5,490 nucleotides of DNA, taken from Candidatus Saccharibacteria bacterium RIFCSPHIGHO2_02_FULL_47_12. GTDB lineage: Bacteria; Patescibacteriota; Saccharimonadia; Saccharimonadales; JANWIN01. Below the pieces are notes generated by a model. The model saw only the letters and a list, made by a program, of their open reading frames with translations. It ran no database searches and had not been told where the DNA came from. Shown here piece after piece: positions 1 through 5,102 of this stretch; position 1 is the first letter of the stretch; every line of letters begins with the position of its first letter. The stretch lies in NCBI GenBank assembly GCA_001790455.1, contig MGCP01000028.1:1820-7309 (forward strand), read 5' to 3'. A program made the position numbers and the translations under genes.

Positions 1-205
1 TTGGCTTTGCATCAGACGCTTTTTTTAGTGGCAGTGTTGATGAGTCTTTAGTCCCCATCATGGTCTGCATAGCTTGCTCTGTGTCCTTACGGCTCATGTT
101 CATGGAATCGTTTGTGTCACTGCGGAGCGCAAATATCCCCGCAGTGAGTAGTACACCAATTAGCAGCCCGCCTATGGCAAACAGAAACGATCGTTTAATG
201 TCCAT
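1..205 (-). CDS. Membrane-anchored exported protein, N-terminal fragment (DUF305-like candidate), cut by window edge
   Basis: An open frame of 68 codons begins with ATG at 205 and runs off the left edge without a stop, so only the N-terminus is visible. It opens with MDIKRS, then a hydrophobic segment at about residues 7-27, then a polar stretch containing several Met residues (M35, M37, M45, M48, M49). This layout of anchor plus Met-rich linker resembles the front of DUF305 proteins, whose HHQ-containing helical domain would lie beyond the edge; that identification is a guess. The start is supported by a Shine-Dalgarno-like AAAGGGGG five bases upstream. The start overlaps the end of the preceding small gene by 11 bases, implying translational coupling and membership of the copper operon. 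The N-terminus resembles that of the 69-residue protein two genes upstream, suggesting paralogy. Confidence 0.72.
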   Translation of the reverse strand, partial: MDIKRSFLFAIGGLLIGVLLTAGIFALRSDTNDSMNMSRKDTEQAMQTMMGTKDSSTLPLKKASDAKP

Positions 206-392
206 GTCTGCCCCCTTTGCCGTTTCCTTTATTGTGGTCGTCGTGGCCCATGCCATGCATCATGGTTGCCATCATGAAGAGGCAGAAGAAGAAAAACAGC
301 AGGAGTGCGCTGGCGCCCACAAATTTGCTCAGGATAAGCAAGGCCGCGAAGCCAATGCCCATTACTATCAAGTGGTTTTTACCGTGGTTCAT
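195..392 (-). CDS. Small His-tailed membrane protein, DUF2933-like
   Basis: A 65-residue protein. A short His-containing head (H3, H7) is followed by two hydrophobic segments, about residues 8-22 and 26-45, separated by a short SKF-containing turn. The C-terminal tail is rich in His, Gly, Lys and Asp (H46, H50, H53, H63, H65), and MMATMMHGMGH marks the membrane exit. Small proteins of this shape, with a hydrophobic hairpin and a terminal GHxxH-type tail, are annotated as DUF2933 and often sit in metal-resistance loci; the match here is from memory of the family pattern and is moderate. The start overlaps the stop of the upstream gene as TAATG, with GGAGGG six bases before it. The end overlaps the next gene by 11 bases. 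A metal-binding accessory role is inferred from the His tail and from the csoR-copA context. No catalytic motif is visible. Confidence 0.78.
   Translation of the reverse strand: MNHGKNHLIVMGIGFAALLILSKFVGASALLLFFFFCLFMMATMMHGMGHDDHNKGNGKGGRHGH
211..218 (-). promoter_or_regulatory. Ribosome binding site of the edge-truncated gene
   Basis: The minus strand reads AAAGGGGG followed by CAGAC and ATG. The five-base spacing fixes the start at 205, inside the end of the upstream gene. G-rich rather than the AGGAGG form seen at other starts here. Confidence 0.6.
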
Positions 393-601
393 TACATACC
401 CTCCATTTTCATATTAGAGTTGTCCATGCCATCCATGTTTTGCATCATGCTATGGTTATTGCCATCGGTATGCATGCCCATCATTTCCATCATGCCATTG
501 TTGTGTCGATTAACAGCCGTTGTGGCTACGATGATAGTAATCAGGCTGCCGGTTAGCAGGCCGATGATCCCGTACAGTACGGCTTCTTTGCTAATATTCA
601 T
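392..601 (-). CDS. Met-rich membrane-anchored small protein, putative copper binder
   Basis: A complete 69-residue protein. Residues about 7-30 form one hydrophobic helix that looks like an uncleaved anchor. The remainder, expected to face outside, is extremely Met-rich: 12 of the last 33 residues are Met, accompanied by H33, H44 and H50 and by Asn and Asp. Met-rich clusters of this kind bind Cu(I) in known copper proteins such as CopA/PcoA multicopper oxidases and Ctr1. No other domain is present. The N-terminal part resembles the start of the protein at 205-1 and the anchor of DUF305 proteins, so it may be a DUF305 relative lacking its helical domain. The ATG at 601 follows AAAGGAGG by seven bases and lies 28 bases after copA, so it is almost surely co-transcribed with it. 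Function is inferred from composition and context only. Confidence 0.82.
   Translation of the reverse strand: MNISKEAVLYGIIGLLTGSLITIIVATTAVNRHNNGMMEMMGMHTDGNNHSMMQNMDGMDNSNMKMEGM
399..404 (-). promoter_or_regulatory. Ribosome binding site of the DUF2933-like gene
   Basis: GGAGGG on the minus strand, six bases before the ATG at 392. It lies inside the last codons of the upstream gene, supporting coupled translation across the TAATG junction. Confidence 0.65.
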
Positions 602-608
602 ACCCTAT

Positions 609-616
609 CCTCCTTT
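609..616 (-). promoter_or_regulatory. Strong ribosome binding site for the Met-rich small protein
   Basis: AAAGGAGG on the minus strand, seven bases before ATG at 601, in the 28-base gap after copA. It is the best Shine-Dalgarno match in the window, suggesting the tiny Met-rich protein is made in quantity. Confidence 0.75.
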
Positions 617-629
617 ATTATTGAACTTT

Positions 630-2942
630 TTACACTTCTACCAGTTCCCGCTCAGCTGTTTTTAATAGCACAGCGTTAACGGCAACGAATATAGAAGACA
701 GCGACATTAGTAACGCGGCAAACTCCGGCCTAAGCGATATGTTGTAGGCCGGGTAGAGCACACCGGCTGCAATTGGGATGGCCGCAATGTTGTATACGCT
801 GGCCCAAGCCAGGTTTTGCTTCATTTTGCGTACAGTGGCTTTGCTTAGACGGATGGCCCTGAGTATGTCGGCCGGGTCGGATTTCATCAGCACCACCTTG
901 GCGGCTTCAATGGCTACGTCAGTACCCGCGCCAATGGCAATGCCTATGTCTGCTTGGGCCAGTGCCGGGGCGTCATTCACGCCATCGCCGACCATGGCAG
1001 TGAATTTACCCTCGCTTTGGAGCTTCTTAACGTAGGAAGCCTTATCTTCCGGTAACACTTCTGCGAAAACGCGGGTCAATCCGAGCTGCCGCGCTATAGC
1101 CCCGGCAGTCTCTTTGTTGTCACCGGTAATCATGGCAACTTCTAGACCCAATGCTTTCATACGCGAAATCGCGGTTTTGGCAGTCGGTTTTACCGGATCC
1201 TGGACAGCAATGACACCGGCCAGGGCCTTATTGACAGCTATAATCATGAGGGTTTTGCCCTGGCTTAGCAGATTTGCAATTTCTTCATTAAGCTCAGTCG
1301 TTTTTATGCCGCGGTCACGCATGAGTTTTTGAGTACCGACCAACACGTCTTTGTTGCCAACTTTTGCCTCAACACCATGACCGGCTATTGAGTTAAATCC
1401 AGTTACTTTTTCAAGGGTTTCCAGCTTGGCTTCACTGGCGGCAGCAACTACTGCAACACTCAAGGGGTGGTTTGAGCCTGCTTCCGTTGCTGCTGTGAGC
1501 CGCAGTAATTCCTTGGCATCGAAACCTTCTACAGTCTTAGTGTCGGTTATACGGGGTTTGCCTTCGGTTAAAGTACCTGTTTTATCTAGGACAACGGCCT
1601 CTATCTTAGAAGTCTGCTCCAGAGTACTAGCGTCTTTTATTAATATGTTATGTTTTGCGCCTAGTCCCGTGCCAACTGCCACGGCCGTTGGAGTAGCCAA
1701 CCCCAATGCGTCAGGACAGGCTATCACAACCGTTGAGATCGCAAATGTTAAGGCGAACAGCCAGCCATTACCTGAAAATAGTGACCATACACCAAATGTC
1801 AGCAGTCCTGCGGATACTGCCAGTATGACTAAGTATCCGGCGAACTTATCAGCAATGCGCTGGCCGGGTGCTTTGGAATTTTGGGCCGTCTCAACCAGTT
1901 TGACAATTTGAGCCAGTGCTGTGTCGCTGCCAACCTTTGTAGCCTTGAAACGTACGGAGCCAGACTGGTTAATTGAGCCGCCAATGACCGCATCGCCAGA
2001 TTTTTTGCTGACCGGCAGGGACTCACCGGTTACCAAGGCTTCGTCAATAGCTGTTTGGCCCTCTGTAACCTCGCCGTCGACCGGTACCTTATCGCCTGGT
2101 TTCAGTACAATAATATCTCCAGCCTGTACTTCGCTTGTAGGGACTAGCACTTCCTTGCCGTCACGCACGACGCGAGCTTGTGGCGGAACAAGGTCAAATA
2201 AAGCTTGCAGGGCATCGGTCGTACCGCGCCGGGACTTCATCTCCATCCAGTGCCCGAATAGCACGAAAGTAATAAGTAGCGCGGCGGCTTCATAATATGA
2301 TTCCCCGCTGCCGCGTAGAGTGAGCAAAATACTGGCAAAGTAGGCGGCTGAAATACCGACAGCAATCAGTACCGCCATGTTTAAGACTTTTTTCTTGAGT
2401 GCCCAATATGATGAGTACAAGAAAATCCAACCGGCATAGAAAAACACGGGGGTCGTTAGAAGTAATAATATCCATGTTGCTGGGACTGGTTCGGGCAGGT
2501 TTGCGCCCAGGATTTTCTCACCAAGCGGCGAATAGAGAATGATGGGTATAGAGAGAATCAGTGAGAAGAAAAACTTATTCCGAATGTCAATTTCCATCAT
2601 TTTAGCCATCTCGCGCCCAGCGAGCCCGGTGTGATCCATGCCCATTGTCATAGTCATACTCATTTTTACACGAGCCCACAGGTTCATGTTGCCCTGCTTC
2701 ATCATCTGTGCGTGTTGGTCATGACCGGCGTGTTCGTCACTCTGCTTCCCTGCATATTTTTCAGGGTCTATATCGAACAGGCCCGTGCAGGTGTTGCAAC
2801 AGAAATAGTAGGTCTGGCCCTTATAAGTGCGACTTAAGCCATGAGCAGCCGCCTCTTCTTTGTTGATAGCTATACTCATGACAGGGCACACCGCCAGCTC
2901 TTTTGGGTTACCTGTTACAGGAGTATGGTTGTGGCCGCTCAT
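630..2942 (-). CDS. copA: Copper-exporting P1B-type ATPase with N-terminal YHS domain
   Basis: A full-length 770-residue heavy-metal P-type ATPase that would move Cu(I) (possibly Ag(I)) out across the cytoplasmic membrane using ATP. A YHS domain occupies residues about 17-64 (C19-P-V-M, then YYFCCNTC with C48, C49 and C52), in place of the common GMTCxxC HMA domain. A Met/His-rich linker follows at 71-116. Eight membrane helices are predicted near 122-142, 154-178, 186-208, 217-235, 366-388, 393-418, 712-730 and 738-760. The actuator has TGES (305-308), the phosphorylation site is D453 in DKTGT, the nucleotide-binding domain has H492-P493, and the hinge is GDGVNDAP (652-659). The TM6 metal site reads C409-P-D411 instead of CPC or CPH. 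Y717-N718 and MSLSS (746-750) match copper-type P1B pumps. The start overlaps the csoR stop as TAATG, with GAGG six bases upstream. Family assignment is firm; copper as substrate is likely from the motifs and the regulator. Confidence 0.95.
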   Translation of the reverse strand: MSGHNHTPVTGNPKELAVCPVMSIAINKEEAAAHGLSRTYKGQTYYFCCNTCTGLFDIDPEKYAGKQSDEHAGHDQHAQMMKQGNMNLWARVKMSMTMTMGMDHTGLAGREMAKMMEIDIRNKFFFSLILSIPIILYSPLGEKILGANLPEPVPATWILLLLTTPVFFYAGWIFLYSSYWALKKKVLNMAVLIAVGISAAYFASILLTLRGSGESYYEAAALLITFVLFGHWMEMKSRRGTTDALQALFDLVPPQARVVRDGKEVLVPTSEVQAGDIIVLKPGDKVPVDGEVTEGQTAIDEALVTGESLPVSKKSGDAVIGGSINQSGSVRFKATKVGSDTALAQIVKLVETAQNSKAPGQRIADKFAGYLVILAVSAGLLTFGVWSLFSGNGWLFALTFAISTVVIACPDALGLATPTAVAVGTGLGAKHNILIKDASTLEQTSKIEAVVLDKTGTLTEGKPRITDTKTVEGFDAKELLRLTAATEAGSNHPLSVAVVAAASEAKLETLEKVTGFNSIAGHGVEAKVGNKDVLVGTQKLMRDRGIKTTELNEEIANLLSQGKTLMIIAVNKALAGVIAVQDPVKPTAKTAISRMKALGLEVAMITGDNKETAGAIARQLGLTRVFAEVLPEDKASYVKKLQSEGKFTAMVGDGVNDAPALAQADIGIAIGAGTDVAIEAAKVVLMKSDPADILRAIRLSKATVRKMKQNLAWASVYNIAAIPIAAGVLYPAYNISLRPEFAALLMSLSSIFVAVNAVLLKTAERELVEV

Positions 2943-3226
2943 TACCTGCCTCGTATATTAGAAAGTTCGTAAAGGTCAAGTAACTCTTGGACGGCCTCCT
3001 TCTGTAATTTTTCGTCCGATGAGCTGAACTTTTCAGTAATGTGAGTCTTTAGGTGATTTTCCAGCACCAGCTTATTGAGTGAGCGCAGAGATTTTTGAAT
3101 GGCCAGGCTTTGGACCAGTATGTCCATGCAGTATTCTTCTTTTTCTATCATTTTTTCTAAACCCTTCATTTGTCCCTGAAGGATTCGGGATCGGTGGATA
3201 GCTCGTTTCTTTAAATCACTAATCAT
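2942..3226 (-). CDS. csoR: CsoR/DUF156-family metal-sensing transcriptional repressor
   Basis: A 94-residue all-helical protein of the CsoR/RcnR/FrmR family. These form tetramers that bind operator DNA when metal-free and release it on binding metal. The family pattern is clear: a basic first helix with RxxxxQGQ-type spacing (R12 to Q19), then EEYC-MDILVQ with C33, and LENHLKTH with H58. The usual third ligand, Cys in copper CsoR proteins, is His here (H62), giving Cys-His-His; Thermus thermophilus CsoR has the same change and still senses copper. Y32 sits next to C33, as in mycobacterial CsoR. It is the first gene of the copper operon and ends overlapping copA by one base. A perfect 17-bp palindrome in its own promoter indicates autoregulation. 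No Shine-Dalgarno site precedes ATG 3226, and the -10 box is only eight bases upstream, so the mRNA is probably leaderless. Confidence 0.93.
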   Translation of the reverse strand: MISDLKKRAIHRSRILQGQMKGLEKMIEKEEYCMDILVQSLAIQKSLRSLNKLVLENHLKTHITEKFSSSDEKLQKEAVQELLDLYELSNIRGR

Positions 3227-3234
3227 ATTTTCAC

Positions 3235-3262
3235 TGTATACCCCCGTGGGGTATTATGTCAA
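3235..3262 (-). promoter_or_regulatory. Promoter of the csoR-copA operon
   Basis: On the minus strand a perfect -35 box TTGACA (3262-3257) is followed by a 16-base spacer and a -10-like TATACA (3240-3235). The first transcribed base should fall about seven bases further on, near 3228, only two or three bases before the ATG at 3226. The -35 box lies ten bases after the stop of the upstream CHAP gene, and no terminator separates them. Confidence 0.75.
3238..3254. promoter_or_regulatory. CsoR-type operator palindrome
   Basis: A perfect inverted repeat: on the minus strand ATACCCC, a three-base centre ACG, then GGGGTAT. It fills most of the spacer between the -35 and -10 boxes and overlaps three bases of the -10, so a bound repressor would block RNA polymerase. 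The sequence closely resembles the known CsoR operators of Bacillus-type copper operons (TACCC...GGGTA form). With csoR immediately downstream, autorepression relieved by copper is the natural reading. Confidence 0.88.
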
Positions 3263-3272
3263 GTATTGCTTC

Positions 3273-4427
3273 TCAGGGGAAGTGAATGAATACAAGCCCA
3301 CGGAAACGGACTGTTTCGGCAGAAACCCAGTATTCCCGGTATCTGCCATCAAACTGTTGGTTGTAGTCGCTTATATAGATTGATCCGTCGCCAGCGACTT
3401 GCTCAACGTAGAAGGAGTGTCCGTATACCCCGTTATTACTAATGCCTACATCACCAGACCTTGGGTTGGAATCAACCGGTATGCCAGCCCCACGGGCGTT
3501 ATCGTCCCACTGCTTCGCATTGCCTCGTCCGCCCCAGTATGGCATATAGCGGCCTGACGATGCGACCTTGAACGCGGTGTAACTTACGCACTCTCGGTTG
3601 TACATACCCCAGCTATCAATTGCGTTGTCGAGCGGGTAATTGCAGCCCCAGGTACCCCAGGGTCCGGGTGCGCTCCCCGGATAGCCTCCGCCACAATTCG
3701 CTCCAGTTCCAGGTGTAGTCCCAAACAGTCGAGCATTCTCGGCGGCCTGTTGCCGTTTCAACTCGGCAATCTGGGCGTTATTGCCCTTAATCTCTTGCTC
3801 GACTGAAGCTTGCTGAGATTGATTCAGCCCGAGCAGTCGGTTTTGCTCGGAACGCTGGCTATCAAGCTGTGACTGCATGGATTTTTGGTCAGCTAGGAGT
3901 TTATCGATTATTTCTTTTTGCATCTTCAGATCCAACTTTAATGCCGTAACCTTATCAAGTGTAGTCTTGATTTTGTCCTGGATAGCATTACGGTACGCCT
4001 GCTTATCCATGAACTCACTCAGGTCTTTACTGGAGGCCAGCATCTCAAGGGTACTGATATCGCCTTCCAAGTACATTTGCTTAATGTTCTCGCCCAGCAG
4101 TTTCTTTTGCTTTACTAACTCCTCTTCCGCCTTGGTGATTTGTCTCTGAACCTCATCGTTCTTAGCCTGGTTATCGCGTATTTGGGATTCCAGTCCGGTA
4201 ATCTCAGCCTGTAAACGGTTAACTTTATCGGCTAGGCTTGCTGCTTCAACTTCAAGGGCGTCCTGGGCCTCACGATTTTCACTGTTTTGCTGATTCAATT
4301 CATTTATTTGACCATTAAGGTGGCTAGCGTTTGCAAATGGCGAACTGTTTAGCGCAAAGCCAGATACAGCTAGTGCTATTAGCAGCGGCGCGGAAAGATT
4401 TTTTAGATTTAGTTTTTGTATATTCAT
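3273..4427 (-). CDS. Secreted coiled-coil CHAP-domain peptidoglycan hydrolase
   Basis: A 384-residue exported protein. A signal peptide spans residues 1-34 (KLNLKN, a hydrophobic core at 12-26, likely cleavage after ANA at 32-34). Residues about 36-235 are a long, charged, Gln-rich region with heptad-like Leu spacing, interrupted by a helical segment around 118-150, the layout of PcsB-type and EnvC-like cell-separation proteins. After a Gly/Pro linker, residues about 255-384 form a CHAP amidase/endopeptidase domain. The catalytic Cys is C280 in RECVSYTAFKV, the His is H337 in GHSFYVEQV, and N356 (or D354) in SDYNQQFDG is the likely third residue. C245 and C262 could pair in a disulfide. PcsB homologues are activated through FtsEX; whether that holds here is unknown. 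ATG 4427 has no clear Shine-Dalgarno site. The gene precedes the copper promoter but appears functionally separate from it. Confidence 0.9.
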   Translation of the reverse strand: MNIQKLNLKNLSAPLLIALAVSGFALNSSPFANASHLNGQINELNQQNSENREAQDALEVEAASLADKVNRLQAEITGLESQIRDNQAKNDEVQRQITKAEEELVKQKKLLGENIKQMYLEGDISTLEMLASSKDLSEFMDKQAYRNAIQDKIKTTLDKVTALKLDLKMQKEIIDKLLADQKSMQSQLDSQRSEQNRLLGLNQSQQASVEQEIKGNNAQIAELKRQQAAENARLFGTTPGTGANCGGGYPGSAPGPWGTWGCNYPLDNAIDSWGMYNRECVSYTAFKVASSGRYMPYWGGRGNAKQWDDNARGAGIPVDSNPRSGDVGISNNGVYGHSFYVEQVAGDGSIYISDYNQQFDGRYREYWVSAETVRFRGLVFIHFP

Positions 4428-4430
4428 GAG

Positions 4431-4443
4431 TCTATACTCTATA
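4431..4443 (-). promoter_or_regulatory. Tandem -10-like boxes before the CHAP gene
   Basis: Two TATAGA hexamers (4443-4438 and 4436-4431) lie directly upstream of ATG 4427. The farther one, with ten bases between it and the start codon, could give a leader of a few bases. No convincing -35 box is seen at 16-18 bases, so this promoter call is weak. Confidence 0.35.
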
Positions 4444-4483
4444 AATGTAGGGAACGCTTTAATAAGCTCGCCCTTTATTTAGA

Positions 4484-5008
4484 TTAACTTGCCGTTCCTT
4501 CCGGCGCTTTACCAACGTTGCGGAGGTAATACTCCATCATTTTCTCCTCGTCAAAAAAGTCAAGTTTCATATTACGATTCCATGAAGACATGATGATTAG
4601 TGATCCATTCGCTGCACGTGGCGCTACGACGGCCTTACTTGGAGAGAATTTTTCATTGGAGAATGGTTTTGAAAATAAGGCTGTGATTTTGGCCACTTGA
4701 TCGGCGGGTAAGTCCGGTCTATAGGAGACGTATATACCGCCGTGTTCCAAGTTATGTATGACGTTCATGTCGGGTACTTCCTGGTCAAATGCCTGCCAAG
4801 GCAGCGGCGAACTATGGTCACCCGATGTAGGAGGTTCGGCTTCGCCATACGGCACAGTACCGTCAGCAACATGCTTTTGGCCTTTATCAGCCTGTTCAAT
4901 GCCAGGTCTAGGTGATTCTGGTGGCGCATCTTTATTTTTTACTACCGCATAACCGAACGTCCCTATAACAAGAACAGCTATGATGGTTACAAATACTTTG
5001 TTCGACAT
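4484..5008 (-). CDS. DUF3105 domain protein, membrane-anchored
   Basis: A 174-residue protein with one N-terminal hydrophobic helix at about residues 5-23 and the rest probably outside the membrane. The DUF3105 pattern is visible: KGQKHV (42-47), PPTSGDH (59-65) and IHNLEHGGIYVSY (84-96), followed by an alpha/beta stretch with SLIIMSSWNR (136-145). The conserved histidines H46, H65, H85 and H89 could form a metal site, but the biochemical function of DUF3105 is not established to my knowledge. The start at 5008 has AGGAG five bases upstream. It lies after the terminator of the upstream gene and 56 bases before the CHAP gene. Co-transcription with CHAP is possible because no strong terminator lies between them. 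The family call is strong and the function is unknown. Confidence 0.88.
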   Translation of the reverse strand: MSNKVFVTIIAVLVIGTFGYAVVKNKDAPPESPRPGIEQADKGQKHVADGTVPYGEAEPPTSGDHSSPLPWQAFDQEVPDMNVIHNLEHGGIYVSYRPDLPADQVAKITALFSKPFSNEKFSPSKAVVAPRAANGSLIIMSSWNRNMKLDFFDEEKMMEYYLRNVGKAPEGTAS

Positions 5009-5013
5009 TTTAT

Positions 5014-5018
5014 CTCCT
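5014..5018 (-). promoter_or_regulatory. Ribosome binding site of the DUF3105 gene
   Basis: AGGAG on the minus strand, five A/T-rich bases before ATG 5008, confirming this start. The transcript must therefore carry a real leader, unlike the CHAP and csoR genes. Confidence 0.65.
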
Positions 5019-5050
5019 GCTAAATCTGTGTGGCACTAAAAAAGATTATT

Positions 5051-5090
5051 AAAATAAAAAACCAATGCTCTTAAAAAGAGTTATTGGTTT
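5051..5090 (-). terminator. Intrinsic terminator after the 116-residue gene
   Basis: On the minus strand AAACCAAT pairs with ATTGGTTT (5090-5083 with 5066-5059). A small bulge (two bases against one) separates this from an inner stem of CTCTT/AAGAG with a three-base TTT loop. The stem runs straight into a T-rich tract (TTTTTATTTT, complement of 5060-5051). It begins 13 bases after the stop at 5103. There is no T tract on the plus strand, so it works for minus-strand transcription only. Confidence 0.88.
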
Positions 5091-5102
5091 ATGCAAGAGG
5101 TT

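Noticed and set aside
60..665. Long plus-strand open frame of 201 codons opposite the three small genes
   Set aside because: It is a shadow of the minus-strand genes, with no ribosome binding site or domain, and it crosses three well-formed coupled genes that have their own Shine-Dalgarno sites.
1711..1719. CPD codon as a likely sequencing error
   Set aside because: The reading frame and flanking motif are intact, and CPD variants are recalled in other YHS-type pumps, so it is kept as a real feature needing confirmation.
1426..1911. Plus-strand open frame of 161 codons inside copA
   Set aside because: Antisense to conserved catalytic domains of the ATPase; its composition reflects the complement of copA and no independent start signal is visible.
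3238..3254. Palindrome before csoR as a terminator of the CHAP gene
   Set aside because: The stem is short and is followed on the minus strand by acagtgaaa, not a T tract. Its match to CsoR operators and its place inside a promoter explain it better.
3425..3431. ATACCCC half-site inside the CHAP coding region
   Set aside because: No matching GGGGTAT arm follows, so it is not a second CsoR operator.
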